From Bacillus hominis (lineage in GTDB: Bacteria; Bacillota; Bacilli; Bacillales; Bacillaceae_G): a DNA stretch of 49,241 nt. A program made the position numbers and the translations under genes. Under the pieces are notes generated by a model. The model was not told where the DNA came from and did not search any database. It was given only the letters and a program-made list of their open reading frames with translations. The DNA lies in contig NZ_BOQD01000080.1 of assembly GCF_018332515.1 (NCBI RefSeq), forward strand, positions 1 through 49,241, written 5' to 3'. Below, piece after piece: positions 16,938-26,282 of the stretch; position 1 is the first letter of the stretch; each line of letters starts with the position of its first letter.

Positions 16938-18031
16938 CCTATAACAACCCCTTTAGCAATACTATCAACTAAGCGAATAATATCTTCCTCATGTACATCA
17001 CCGATATTTCCAATGCGGAACGTATCTACTTTCGAAATTTTTCCAGGGTAAATAACAAATCCATAACGCTTTAAATCGTTATATAACTGTTGAAACTCGA
17101 ATCTCTCTTCTGGATAAATGAAAGATGTAATAATAGGAGATTGATATTTCTCATCTACTAGCGCTCGAAAACCAATTTCTTTCATTCTATTAACTAATAG
17201 CTTTTGATTATTATAATATCGATTGTAACGCGCTCTTACTCCGCCTTCTTCTTCTAATTCAAGCAATGCCTGATAAAAAGCGTGTACAACATGTGTAGGT
17301 GACGTAAAACGCCATTTTCCATTTTTTTCTTCCATCGTTTCCCATTGATCGTATAAATCTAACGATAAAGAACGGGCTTGCCCTTTACACTTCAGTAATT
17401 CAGCACGATTTGCGATAACAAATCCGAATCCGGGAACACCTTGAATACATTTATTCGCACTACTAATTAGAAAATCAATTTGCAACTCAGCAATATCTAT
17501 TTCAATACCACCGAAACTACTCATCGCGTCAACCAGTGTAACTTTTCCGTATTGTTTTCCCAATTTACATACGTCTACAATTGGATTAATAATACCTGTA
17601 GTTGTTTCACAATGAACAACTACAATATGCGTAATCTCTTTATCTTGTTGCAATAACTTTTCTACTTCTGCAATATTAGTAGGCTCCCACTCTTCTGTTT
17701 GACTGACCACCACATTTATATGTAACATCTCTGCGATTTGTACAATCCGCTTACCGTACGCACCATTTGTACAAACTAGCAACTTTCCATTTTTAGGAAT
17801 AGCAGAACCAATTACTGCTTCAACCGAAAACGTACCGCTTCCCTGCATTAAAACTGTTGTGTACTTTTCTTCTTCCTTTGTCGCTAACGATACAAGCCTA
17901 TTTCTTACATCTTGCACCATCGTGTTATATTCAACATCCCACGTACACCAATCGTATAACATAACTTCTTTTACAGTTTTTGTTGTCGTTAATGGTCCTG
18001 GTGTTAATAATAAGTAGTGATTTTCATTCAT
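16934..18031 (-). CDS. phnW: 2-aminoethylphosphonate-pyruvate transaminase PhnW
   Basis: PLP enzyme of class V fold that converts 2-aminoethylphosphonate and pyruvate to phosphonoacetaldehyde and alanine. Visible are the start [15 protein letters not shown], the phosphate-binding GSGTFSVEA, Asp168 (VDAMSSFGG) contacting the pyridine nitrogen, and the Schiff-base Lys194 in [12 protein letters not shown]. The 365-residue length is typical. AAGGGG lies 9 nt before the ATG. It is 15 nt downstream of phnX, whose enzyme uses its product, and overlaps the dehydrogenase-like gene that follows. Confidence 0.96.
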   Translation of the reverse strand: MNENHYLLLTPGPLTTTKTVKEVMLYDWCTWDVEYNTMVQDVRNRLVSLATKEEEKYTTVLMQGSGTFSVEAVIGSAIPKNGKLLVCTNGAYGKRIVQIAEMLHINVVVSQTEEWEPTNIAEVEKLLQQDKEITHIVVVHCETTTGIINPIVDVCKLGKQYGKVTLVDAMSSFGGIEIDIAELQIDFLISSANKCIQGVPGFGFVIANRAELLKCKGQARSLSLDLYDQWETMEEKNGKWRFTSPTHVVHAFYQALLELEEEGGVRARYNRYYNNQKLLVNRMKEIGFRALVDEKYQSPIITSFIYPEERFEFQQLYNDLKRYGFVIYPGKISKVDTFRIGNIGDVHEEDIIRLVDSIAKGVVIG

Positions 18032-18046
18032 GATCCTATGCCCCTT

Positions 18047-18850
18047 TTATGAAATAATAAGTTCTTGTTTCTCGATATGTTCAATTACGTTCTCGAGTTC
18101 TTGCATCGTTTCAATCGTAAAATGAGCCCCGTTTTCAACGAAACGATTACGAACTACTTCCATCTTTTCACGAAGTTCTACCGGATCCATATTTTCAACT
18201 TCCCACTCGCTTAAGCCGAGCTCACTACTACCGAGAATTACGCCAACAGTCCACATCCCAGCATTTATGCCCTCTTTCATATCTGACACCGTGTCTCCCA
18301 CTTTTATCATATGATTCATCGGATACACACCAAGTTCCATCGCATTTTTATAGCACATCCACGGGTACGGACGACCTGCTAGAACATCATTTGGTGTAAC
18401 AAGAAAATCGGGTTTATACCCTTGTATTGCTGCTTCTTTTGCTACAATATCCATCATTTCTCTCGTATATCCAGTCGTTGAACCAATTTTAATGTCTCTT
18501 TTACGTAATGAAGCCATCACTTCTCTTATCCCATCAATTGGCGTGGCATAGTTTGGCAAAATAGCAAAGAGAATTTCTTCAAATTCTTTATACATCTCAT
18601 GAATGTCTGCTTCTGTTGGTAATTGTCCGAAAACACGCTTCCACTCATTCGCAATACGAGGCATTTCTGTTAGTGCTCTTACATGATCTATTTTTAATAA
18701 TCCCATTGGCTTACGTGCTTCTTCTGCTGTAATTTCAACACCGCGTTTATGAAAAATTTTCATGAATACTTCCAGTGGTGCAAAACAACCGTAATCAACT
18801 GTTGTACCTGCCCAATCAAAAATAACTGCTTCAATTTTCATTCTATCCAT
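18047..18850 (-). CDS. phnX: Phosphonoacetaldehyde hydrolase PhnX
   Basis: Phosphonatase that cleaves the C-P bond of phosphonoacetaldehyde to give acetaldehyde and phosphate. It is a HAD superfamily member: nucleophile Asp12 in IFDWAGTT, Schiff-base Lys53 in GLLKIDH (the hallmark that separates phosphonatases from other HAD enzymes), a TTGYT motif, and the acidic loop VGDTVSDM. Numbering from MDRMKIE reproduces the published B. cereus numbering, which supports the start at 18850; the GTG at 18853 fuses with the AGAAGGGTG site. It lies between the transporter genes and phnW. Confidence 0.96.
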   Translation of the reverse strand: MDRMKIEAVIFDWAGTTVDYGCFAPLEVFMKIFHKRGVEITAEEARKPMGLLKIDHVRALTEMPRIANEWKRVFGQLPTEADIHEMYKEFEEILFAILPNYATPIDGIREVMASLRKRDIKIGSTTGYTREMMDIVAKEAAIQGYKPDFLVTPNDVLAGRPYPWMCYKNAMELGVYPMNHMIKVGDTVSDMKEGINAGMWTVGVILGSSELGLSEWEVENMDPVELREKMEVVRNRFVENGAHFTIETMQELENVIEHIEKQELIIS

Positions 18851-18862
18851 CACCCTTCTTAC

Positions 18863-20620
18863 TTATCTTTTTTGCCATTGTGACGTTCGGTTACGAAGTG
18901 CTTTCGTTCCCCATTCATATACAACTCTCACTACAATATTTGTAACAACAATAAGTACACTCATTGCAGCTGCTGGTGCTACATTTCCTGCATCATCCAT
19001 ATTTACAATTGATACCGCAGCTAGTTTAAAATCAGCCGCATATAAGAACACTACTGCCGATACAGTTACCATTGAATTTACGAAATAGTACATAACCATT
19101 TCTAAAATAGCTGGTAAACACATCGGTACTGTTACTCGAAAGAAAGTTTTATAAAATGGTACACTCATCGACTGTGAAACAAGTTCAAACTCTCGGTCCA
19201 GTTTCTTTAAAGCAGTCGTTGCGGTAACAAACGTTACAGAGTAAAAATGAATGATATTTACTAATACTAAAACAGCAATTGTGCCATATAAGGAATGAAA
19301 CGGATTTGTTACTGAAAGTCCTAGAATTTGAATTGTTGGTTGACTGAAGAAAAAGACATATCCTAATCCAAGTACTAATCCAGGAATCGCTAACGGTACA
19401 ATAGAGAAAAAGTAACCTACTTTTCTGAAAAACTGTAGCTGTTCTATTTTTTCAATCGCATAAGCGAACACAAATGTTAAAATCGCCCCTATAACTGCCG
19501 TAATAGCTGAGACAATTACACTATTTTTAAATGCTTCAATTCCGTCTCCTGTCAAACTTGAAAAATTAAAATGCTCAAGTGTAAAACTCATATTGTAGGG
19601 CCATACTTTCACACTTGCAGCAATACCAACTGCCACAAATAAAAGAATGATCATAAGCGTTACTACGCTACAATATACGAATGAAATAACATCTCTTTTC
19701 TTATTATTTATTATTCTGTAAGGTACTGCTTTTGAAGATAAGAGATTCGCCTGTTTTCTTTGCGTAATACGATCAACTGCAAATGCGAAAATAGCTGGGA
19801 TTAATAAAATCATTCCGACAGTTGCGCCCATGGACATATTTTGCTGTCCAATTACTTGCTTATATACGTCAGTAGCAAGTACGTTATATTGTCCTCCAAC
19901 AATTTTCGGTGCCCCAAAATCAGTGAAACTAAGTGTAAATACAACGAACATCGCGCTAATTAATCCATATTTCACACTAGGTAAAGTAACCGTAAGAAAC
20001 TGTTTCACTTTACTTGCACCTAACATATTAGAAGCTTCATATAAACGATAATCAGAACCTTGAAAAGCAATTAATAAAATAAGGAATGCTTGCGGAAATG
20101 TATACATAACTTCAGCCATTACAATTCCTACTGGTCCATATAGCGGTATTTGTATTCCTTCAAATAAACCAAACATCCCTTTCGTTATTAACCCTTGATT
20201 ACCAAATAAATAGGTAAGCGCAATACCATGCATCATCGTCGGTGCAAATAATGGTAATAATGCTACGTATTGAAATACGCGCTTTCCAAAAACATTTGTA
20301 CGAGCGATTGCATATGCGTAAGCGAAAGCGAGTGTAACTGAAATAATTGTTGTAGCGCCCGAAATCCATATCGTATTTTGTAATGATTGAACTAGCGTTG
20401 GTGTTGTGAAATATTTACTGAAATTCGCAACACCAACGAAAGCCCCGTCTTTGTCATAAAAGGCTTGTGTAAACAGTTGTAATAAAGGCAATACAAGCAT
20501 GATAAAAAATGAAAGAAACATACCAATAATTAATAGTCTTTGTATCCACTCTTCTTTACCGATACGTCTCTTAATCTTTTTTTTCGTACTTTCTACCTTA
20601 AAGTTTTCTAACATCTCCAT
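18863..20620 (-). CDS. ABC transporter permease, two fused membrane domains (2-AEP uptake)
   Basis: A 585-residue inner-membrane protein with about twelve helices in two homologous halves (about 25-290 and 310-575). Each half has the BPD_transp_1 signature that contacts the ATPase: EASNMLGASKVKQFLTVTLP in the first and LVSQSMSVPFYKTFFRVTVP in the second. This FbpB/PhnU-PhnV-like fusion replaces two separate permeases. It is 9 nt from phnX and next to the ATPase gene, so it should form the membrane channel of the 2-aminoethylphosphonate importer. Specificity is inferred from the operon. Confidence 0.92.
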   Translation of the reverse strand: MEMLENFKVESTKKKIKRRIGKEEWIQRLLIIGMFLSFFIMLVLPLLQLFTQAFYDKDGAFVGVANFSKYFTTPTLVQSLQNTIWISGATTIISVTLAFAYAYAIARTNVFGKRVFQYVALLPLFAPTMMHGIALTYLFGNQGLITKGMFGLFEGIQIPLYGPVGIVMAEVMYTFPQAFLILLIAFQGSDYRLYEASNMLGASKVKQFLTVTLPSVKYGLISAMFVVFTLSFTDFGAPKIVGGQYNVLATDVYKQVIGQQNMSMGATVGMILLIPAIFAFAVDRITQRKQANLLSSKAVPYRIINNKKRDVISFVYCSVVTLMIILLFVAVGIAASVKVWPYNMSFTLEHFNFSSLTGDGIEAFKNSVIVSAITAVIGAILTFVFAYAIEKIEQLQFFRKVGYFFSIVPLAIPGLVLGLGYVFFFSQPTIQILGLSVTNPFHSLYGTIAVLVLVNIIHFYSVTFVTATTALKKLDREFELVSQSMSVPFYKTFFRVTVPMCLPAILEMVMYYFVNSMVTVSAVVFLYAADFKLAAVSIVNMDDAGNVAPAAAMSVLIVVTNIVVRVVYEWGTKALRNRTSQWQKR

Positions 20621-21622
20621 CTATACAATGACCTTCTTTCCATATGACAACATATGATTTTCTGAGAAAGAGATTTGAATTGGCTTTCCTTTTCTAATAG
20701 CAGTTTCCTCTACTTCTGATGCCAATATATCCACTACAATTTTCTCGTTATAAAGGTGTGTTTTCTCTTCTATGACCCTCACTTCCGTCCGGTATACAGA
20801 TCCGCGAAATTCCATACTTTCTACAACTGTTTTAATGCCATTATTTTGTACAACTGTTACATGTTCAGGACGAATTGCATGTTCTTCGTTATTTTTCGAA
20901 AAGAAATTAATAGAACCAATAAAATCTGCCACAAACGGATTGGCTGGTCTTTGATAAATCTCCTCTGGTGTTCCAATCTGCATAATTTCCGCATGATTCA
21001 TTACAACAATTTTATCAGCCATCGTTAATGCCTCTTCTTGATCATGCGTTACCATAATAGTTGTTACTCCCACTTTTTCTTGCAAATCACGCATTTCTCT
21101 ACGCAACTTTTCACGCACTTTTGCATCTAAAGCAGATAACGGCTCATCAAGTAACAAAATATCGGGGGACAGAGCAAGTGCACGTGCAAGTGCTACTCGC
21201 TGCTGTTGTCCACCAGACATTTGAGCAGGATATTTATCTTTTACATTCAGCAAATCAACAAGTTCTAATGCCAATAGAGCTTTCTCTTTTACTTCTGCTT
21301 TTCCATATTTTTTTGTCTTTAAGCCGTATTCAATGTTTTCAAGTGCAGTTAAATTCGGAAATAATGCATACGATTGAAAAACCATTCCGAAGTTCCTCTT
21401 TCCAGGTGGTAATGCTGTAATATCTTTTCCATTCACAGCTATACTACCTGTTGTTGCCTCTTCTAGCCCTGCTAAAATTCGAAGCAACGTCGTTTTCCCA
21501 CAACCACTCGGGCCTAATAAACAAACAAACTCATTTTTTTTCACTGTAAAAGATATATCTTTTAACGCTGTAAATGCATCAAACTGCTTCTGAATGTGTT
21601 GAATTGATAAATATTCGCTCAT
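20621..21622 (-). CDS. phnT: 2-AEP ABC transporter ATP-binding protein PhnT-like
   Basis: A 333-residue ATPase of the spermidine/iron type importers. Walker A is GPSGCGKTT (37-45), followed by the Q loop [11 protein letters not shown], signature [15 protein letters not shown], Walker B ILLLDEP, and the H loop [10 protein letters not shown]-terminal TOBE-like regulatory region starts at about 240. I use the ATG at 21622, which has GGGAGAG 6-7 nt upstream; the GTG at 21637 would place that site inside the gene. It directly abuts the permease gene. Substrate is assigned from neighbouring phnX and phnW. Confidence 0.9.
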   Translation of the reverse strand: MSEYLSIQHIQKQFDAFTALKDISFTVKKNEFVCLLGPSGCGKTTLLRILAGLEEATTGSIAVNGKDITALPPGKRNFGMVFQSYALFPNLTALENIEYGLKTKKYGKAEVKEKALLALELVDLLNVKDKYPAQMSGGQQQRVALARALALSPDILLLDEPLSALDAKVREKLRREMRDLQEKVGVTTIMVTHDQEEALTMADKIVVMNHAEIMQIGTPEEIYQRPANPFVADFIGSINFFSKNNEEHAIRPEHVTVVQNNGIKTVVESMEFRGSVYRTEVRVIEEKTHLYNEKIVVDILASEVEETAIRKGKPIQISFSENHMLSYGKKVIV

Positions 21623-21641
21623 TTTTCTCTCTCCCACTTAC

Positions 21642-22718
21642 TTACTTTTTCGGTTCTGCTTTTTGACCAAATTCTTTTTCCCAACGTTCTAAAATTTTGT
21701 CACGATTTTCTGCTGCCCACTTGAAATCATTCTTTTTGTATAGCTTTTCTGTCACATCTTTAGGGAATCCATCTGGAAGCTTATAATCATTTTTAATTGT
21801 CGCAAATCCATTTTTCTCAAAATATAACTTCATTACATCATCTGTAATTGCCCAGTCTAAAAATGCTTGTGCTAATTTATCATTTTTTGCATTATCTTTC
21901 TTAATAAGTGCGTTCGCTTCTACTTCCCAGCCTAATCCTTCTTTCGGCAGTACAACTTCAACTGGTGCACCTTTTTGTTTCTCTTTCAAAGCACTATAAA
22001 CCATTGATACACCAACCGGATATTCACCTGCACCTGCTAATTTCGCTGGTTTTGAACCTGAATGAGTATAAGTTGCCATATTATCATGAAGTTTCTTCAT
22101 GTATTCCCAGCCCTTATCTTCTCCCATAATTTGTAGCCATGCAGAAACTGTTAAAAATCCTGTTCCAGAAGAAGCTGGATGTGGCATAACAAGCGTTCCT
22201 TTATATTCTGGTTTCGTTAAATCTTCATATGATTCTGGCATCGGTAAATTTTTCTTCTTCAATTCTTCTTTATTCACAGCAATTCCAGTCATAAATGCAG
22301 TATTACCTACCCATTTTTCTGGTTTCTTATCATCTTTAAATTGCGGAAGGACACGATCTGCTCCTTTTGGAGAGTATTCTTTTAACATATCTTTTTTCTC
22401 TAAAGCTAATAGACTAGACGCTGCAGTTCCCCATACAACATCTGCTTGTGTATTTTTTCCTTCAGCTAGCAATTTCGCTGTAATAACTCCTGTCGAATCA
22501 CGAACAATGTTCAACTTCACATCTGGGTATTTCTTTTTGAAAGAATCAAGATAAATTGGTACAAGCTCTTCTTCAATCGCTGTGTAAACAGTTAATGATC
22601 CAGATAATTTATCATCTTTCACTTTTGCTCCAACACTTTCTTCTTTCTTTGCACCACACCCCATTAATAACGAAAATACCATTCCAGTTGCTACAGCTTT
22701 AAAGATCGTTTTTTTCAC
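21642..22718 (-). CDS. phnS: 2-AEP ABC transporter substrate-binding lipoprotein PhnS-like
   Basis: Extracellular solute-binding protein (SBP family 1, Fe3+/AEP group) anchored as a lipoprotein. The signal ends in LLMGC with lipidated Cys21. The mature protein begins GAKKEESVGA and shows LTVYTAIEEELVPIYLDSFKKK, typical of FbpA/PhnS binding proteins. I choose GTG 22718, because AAAGGAG is 9 nt upstream and would otherwise be within the coding sequence of the frame beginning TTG 22739. It is first in the operon phnS-phnT-permease-phnX-phnW. The preference for 2-aminoethylphosphonate is inferred from context. Confidence 0.9.
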   Translation of the reverse strand: MKKTIFKAVATGMVFSLLMGCGAKKEESVGAKVKDDKLSGSLTVYTAIEEELVPIYLDSFKKKYPDVKLNIVRDSTGVITAKLLAEGKNTQADVVWGTAASSLLALEKKDMLKEYSPKGADRVLPQFKDDKKPEKWVGNTAFMTGIAVNKEELKKKNLPMPESYEDLTKPEYKGTLVMPHPASSGTGFLTVSAWLQIMGEDKGWEYMKKLHDNMATYTHSGSKPAKLAGAGEYPVGVSMVYSALKEKQKGAPVEVVLPKEGLGWEVEANALIKKDNAKNDKLAQAFLDWAITDDVMKLYFEKNGFATIKNDYKLPDGFPKDVTEKLYKKNDFKWAAENRDKILERWEKEFGQKAEPKK

Positions 22719-22802
22719 TGTTTCTCTCTCCTTTGACAAATCTTATGTACAATTCAAATATAAACAACTAGTGTAAAAGCAGTATTAAACCAACATTAAT
22801 CT

Positions 22803-22825
22803 TTTGTTTGTTGTTTGTTTTTGTG
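22803..22825 (-). promoter_or_regulatory. Tandem TGTTTG-like repeats upstream of the phn operon
   Basis: The plus strand carries closely spaced copies of TTTGTTTG / TTGTTTGTTT, ending in TTTTTGTG, about 85 bp upstream of the phnS start. TGTTT direct repeats are common operators for DeoR-family repressors, so this is a candidate site for the regulator encoded at the operon end. No confident promoter pair was found. Confidence 0.4.
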
Positions 22826-22916
22826 TAATACGTTGCTACTTCTATGTTTTTTCGCATTTTTCTGCTAATAACAAACACGAAATTTACAAAAAATTAAAAA
22901 AACCTTTATAATCCCA

Positions 22917-22955
22917 CAAAAAAATGAGGCGTTTGTAAAAAACGCCTCATTTTTG
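22917..22955. terminator. Terminator overlapping the stop of a SASP-like gene
   Basis: AAAAATGAGGCGTTT pairs with AAACGCCTCATTTTT, with a five-base loop and A/T flanks on both strands. It separates the SASP-like gene from the phn operon. Confidence 0.88.
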
Positions 22956-23102
22956 TTTACCTTTTTTTGAATTACGATTTGCATACTTCGCACTATTTTC
23001 TCCTTCATACTCTAATGCAAATTCTGCATCTGGTAGGCTTTCTTTCGGAGTTTTATTATTATTAATTGCTGCATTTTGTTTTACTTTTCTTTTTACCAAC
23101 AT
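22947..23102 (-). CDS. Small basic protein, SASP-like (51 aa)
   Basis: Frame starting MLVKRKVKQNAAINNNK and ending YANRNSKKGKQK, rich in Asn, Lys, Gln and Ala with a DAEFALEYE segment. The Met-Val-Lys-Arg-Lys opening and the EFAxE then NRNSKKGK tail recall small minor spore proteins such as SspO and gamma-type SASP, but I cannot place it in a family firmly. AGGTGA precedes the ATG by two bases; the adjacent TTG (second codon) would have better spacing. The terminator covers its stop. Expression in the forespore is a guess from composition. Confidence 0.6.
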   Translation of the reverse strand: MLVKRKVKQNAAINNNKTPKESLPDAEFALEYEGENSAKYANRNSKKGKQK

Positions 23103-23247
23103 ACTCACCTGCTCTCACTAAATAACTTTCTATTCTAGTTTGAAACAACTTAAAATAATTATTACTGGGAAGTGTTAACAAGTACATAAGGGCTTATAGA
23201 TGGAAATACTACATACGAACAAACCATTACAAAAAGGAGCGATTACT

Positions 23248-23583
23248 TTGAAGGAGAAAGAACCGATCCAATCGCCAATTTTAGACGAAACGCTCCCGCA
23301 TCAAATGAATTTCCCATCATTTAAAGGAACGGGAAAACAAATGCAACAACCTTTTGTAAATCAATACGACGTTGTTATCGGTGATAGTAAATATAATTCT
23401 GAAAACAGCCCTCTTAATAATTGGAGTGATGAGGTGGATCCCGCCATTATGTCTGGGAAAGAATGGATACACCCTACAAATGATATTGGGTGGATTTCAG
23501 AAGAAAATCAAGAACTACTAAAAAATGAAGTTGATAATAAAAATGATGGTTTTATGCATCCTCAATTTGGAATTAATGACTAA
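23248..23583 (+). CDS. DUF3905-like protein (111 aa)
   Basis: A soluble, acidic protein with many Asn, Pro and Trp residues: DETLPHQMNFPSFKGTG, then PFVNQYDVVIGDSKY, then NNWSDEVDPAIMSGKEW and DIGWISEEN. The pattern matches Bacillus proteins annotated DUF3905 (family name from memory, function unknown). The start is taken as TTG 23248, with AAAAGGAG 8 nt upstream; the longer frame from ATG 23200 has no ribosome binding site. It shares a convergent terminator with the KtrB gene. Confidence 0.75.
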   Translation: MKEKEPIQSPILDETLPHQMNFPSFKGTGKQMQQPFVNQYDVVIGDSKYNSENSPLNNWSDEVDPAIMSGKEWIHPTNDIGWISEENQELLKNEVDNKNDGFMHPQFGIND

Positions 23584-23618
23584 AAAACCATTCTACCTAA
23601 CATAGGTAGAATGGTTTC
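23584..23618. terminator. Bidirectional terminator
   Basis: AAACCATTCTACCT and its exact complement with a five-base loop, between the stop codons of two convergent genes. Confidence 0.88.
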
Positions 23619-23621
23619 ATA

Positions 23622-24971
23622 CTATCCAATAATAATTCTCTCTTTCGGATACTTATAGCGAGGTGGTTGTTCTCTTCCACCACTAGCTAAAATAAATGTC
23701 AAAATACCGACGCGTCCAATAAACATAAGTACAATGAGTACAAGTTTACCAACAGTTGTTAAATCTGGCGTAATACCTGTTGATAGTCCCGTCGTCCCGA
23801 AAGCAGAACAAACTTCAACGATTAAGCTCATAAGCGGTACATTTTCCGTAATGGATAAAATAAATAGCGCCGTGGCACATAATAAAATCCCCATCGTCAT
23901 AACGACAGATGCTTTCAACACATCCTCTTCATGTAACTGACGCTTGAAAACTCGGACTGTTCTCCCGCCCCTTGCAAATGTATATAACGATAATATACTA
24001 ACCGCAAATGTTGTCGTACGTATCCCGCCCCCAACCGAACTAGGAGATGCTCCTATAAACATTAATATACTCATAAATAAAAGCGTCGATTGTGACAATT
24101 CACGTATATCCATCGTGGCAAGTCCACCACTTCGCGTCGTCACAGATTGGAATAATGTATAAAATACCGTTTCATGCCATGACTTTCCTACTAAAAAATG
24201 ATTTCGTTCTAATAGAAAAATCATAATTGTTCCAACCACAACGAGTGCAAAAAATGTCGTTGTCGTTAATTTCGTAAATAATGAAAAACGAAATAGTTGC
24301 TGTCGCCTTTTACTAAGGAATTGCTTCACTTCCATTAACACAGGGAAACCAATAGCCCCTAAAACAATAAGAAACATATGAATAATTTGAACAATATAAT
24401 CTTTCTTGTACGGAATAAGTGATTGCCCTGTTAAATCAAATCCCCCGTTCGTTGTTGCACTAACAGCGGCAAAGAAACCGTGAAAATATGCTTCTTGCCA
24501 AGTCGGGAAATACAACAAAAATCTTGTACCTAACAGTAACGCTCCAATGAGCTCTATTGAAATAATTACAATTAAAATAGAACGCATCAATTCCACAAGA
24601 CCTGCCAAATTCCCTTGGTTATGGTCTGCCATAATTAATCTTCTTCTTTGCAAACCAATCTTTTTACCCGTTATAATCCAGACGAATGTACCAAGTGCCA
24701 TAATTCCTAAGCCGCCTAATTGCAAAATAAGGGCCAAAACAATAATTCCTGCCGTTGTAAATGTATCTGAAATAGTAACAACAGACAGCCCTGTAACACT
24801 TACAGCACTAACAGATGTAAACAGTGCATCTATAAATGTCCATTTCACGCCAGGCTTCGTAACAAATGGTAAACTAAGCAAACTTACCGATACGACTACC
24901 GCTAGTAAATAGAATACAACGATTAGTTGTACGGGACGTAATTTTTGTAAAAACTTTTTTATATCTCTCAT
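23622..24971 (-). CDS. TrkH/KtrB family K+ transport subunit (first copy)
   Basis: A 449-residue membrane channel subunit of the Ktr/Trk superfamily, which moves K+ (and in some cases Na+). Four M1-P-M2 repeats are present. The pore loops contain the conserved glycine of the selectivity filter: SAVSVTGLSVV, SATTNGGFDL, SVTTRSGGLATMD and SAFGTTGLSTGIT. The intramembrane gate region after the third repeat is Gly/Ser rich (GASPSSVGGGIRTTTF). No KtrA or KtrC RCK partner is in the window, so its gating subunit must be encoded elsewhere. Confidence 0.92.
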   Translation of the reverse strand: MRDIKKFLQKLRPVQLIVVFYLLAVVVSVSLLSLPFVTKPGVKWTFIDALFTSVSAVSVTGLSVVTISDTFTTAGIIVLALILQLGGLGIMALGTFVWIITGKKIGLQRRRLIMADHNQGNLAGLVELMRSILIVIISIELIGALLLGTRFLLYFPTWQEAYFHGFFAAVSATTNGGFDLTGQSLIPYKKDYIVQIIHMFLIVLGAIGFPVLMEVKQFLSKRRQQLFRFSLFTKLTTTTFFALVVVGTIMIFLLERNHFLVGKSWHETVFYTLFQSVTTRSGGLATMDIRELSQSTLLFMSILMFIGASPSSVGGGIRTTTFAVSILSLYTFARGGRTVRVFKRQLHEEDVLKASVVMTMGILLCATALFILSITENVPLMSLIVEVCSAFGTTGLSTGITPDLTTVGKLVLIVLMFIGRVGILTFILASGGREQPPRYKYPKERIIIG

Positions 24972-24994
24972 TCCATCACTTCGCTACCTTTTTT

Positions 24995-26188
24995 CTATCG
25001 ATTAAATAAAGAAAAATCATCACTTTCTTTATTTGTAAATAACTGCTGAAATAGTTTCGCAAATACCATTCCGTACACGGTCCCATTTCCCCCATATGGC
25101 AGTGCGTAATATAAATTATGTATCTTTTTATCTTCTTTTAAAATAGGAAGACCGTCATGACTACCACCAAATGCGGCTGCCCAATAGTACTCTGCCTGTA
25201 TATTTTTATACTGCGGGAACATTTCTTTTACAGTGTTAATAAGGATATCACGCTTATGCAATAATTTCGTATCGCCGATTGTTTGAATTTGCATCGCTTC
25301 ATCTAATCCACCTACAATAATGCGGTTTTGATACGTTCGAAAATATAAGTAAGGCCGTGCTGTTTCCCAAATTAATGATTGCTCATGCCAGCCTTCAAAA
25401 TGATTTAGCTTATTTGTAACAATTGCATAAGACGTTTCTACCGTTGTGTTTTTTTCTTTCTTTCCAGAGATTGCTTCATAACCTGTCGCCATAATAATAT
25501 TCTTTGCTACGATTTTATTTCCTGTTTTCGTGTAACAAATTAAATCATTTTGGATTTGTTTAACATGTAATGCCTCTGTATGTTCATATATAGTAGCACC
25601 CATTTGTTTCGCTTTATGTAAAAGACTATGCGCTAATAAATATGGATTCACTTCTGCATCACCATGCGTATATAACGCTGCTTGTTTTTTAAATGAATAA
25701 CGTTTCTTAATATCAGACTCTGTAAAATATTCAACTGGAAATCCATAATGGTGTAACGTATTATATTCTTCTTGTAAAAATGAAATATCCTCATCTCTAC
25801 TTGCATAATACAAACTATTTCGCGGAATAAAATGGGGGTCAATATCGAGAGTTGGAACAACTTTCTCCATTGTTCGCAGCGCTTCATAACAAAGTCTATA
25901 TGCCCGTACCCCTTTCTCTTCACCAAATGTATGAATAAGAGAGGTCAACGATTTATCATGAACAAATTGTAATAACCCTGTATTTGCAGCTGTGCTACCA
26001 CATGCGATTGCTCTTTTTTCAATGAGCATAACACGCATTCCAATTTCCGCTAACGAATACGCTATATGAGCACCTGCTTCTCCACTTCCAATTACGAGCA
26101 CATCACATATCATATCATTTTCTAACGATGGATAACAAGGTACAGAAACTCCAGAATTCCAAAACAACTTACCAGTCATAAGCTTCAT
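24995..26188 (-). CDS. FAD-dependent oxidoreductase (DAO/DadA-like)
   Basis: A 397-residue flavoprotein of the D-amino-acid-oxidase fold. The dinucleotide motif is VLVIGSGEAGAHIAYSLAE (about 31-49), with Glu at the strand-2 end (MLIEKR). The family motif GSTAANTGLLQ follows, and a C-terminal FAD-binding stretch AAFGGSHDGLPIL and GGNGTVYGM is visible. Family members oxidise amines such as D-amino acids, glycine or sarcosine; the substrate here is not evident. AGGAG lies 7 nt before the ATG. Its tail is near the KtrB start (about 23 nt), so the two may be cotranscribed, with no obvious functional link. Confidence 0.83.
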   Translation of the reverse strand: MKLMTGKLFWNSGVSVPCYPSLENDMICDVLVIGSGEAGAHIAYSLAEIGMRVMLIEKRAIACGSTAANTGLLQFVHDKSLTSLIHTFGEEKGVRAYRLCYEALRTMEKVVPTLDIDPHFIPRNSLYYASRDEDISFLQEEYNTLHHYGFPVEYFTESDIKKRYSFKKQAALYTHGDAEVNPYLLAHSLLHKAKQMGATIYEHTEALHVKQIQNDLICYTKTGNKIVAKNIIMATGYEAISGKKEKNTTVETSYAIVTNKLNHFEGWHEQSLIWETARPYLYFRTYQNRIIVGGLDEAMQIQTIGDTKLLHKRDILINTVKEMFPQYKNIQAEYYWAAAFGGSHDGLPILKEDKKIHNLYYALPYGGNGTVYGMVFAKLFQQLFTNKESDDFSLFNR

Positions 26189-26241
26189 AATTATACTCCT
26201 ACCATGTAATTTTCTCCTTTCTATGTTTCGTCATTTCCCAT

Positions 26242-26279
26242 AAAAAAATCCAACTAACATACGCTAGTTGGATTTTTTC
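26242..26279 (-). terminator. Terminator after phaC
   Basis: AAAAAATCCAACTA and its complement with a short loop. On the minus strand it ends in a seven-T run, 4 nt from the phaC stop codon. Confidence 0.85.
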
Positions 26280-26282
26280 TCT

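Noticed and set aside
15753-23102. Phosphonate operon as a horizontally acquired island
   Set aside because: Codon and base use look like the neighbouring genes, there is no integrase, tRNA or flanking repeat, and the locus is common in the B. cereus group.
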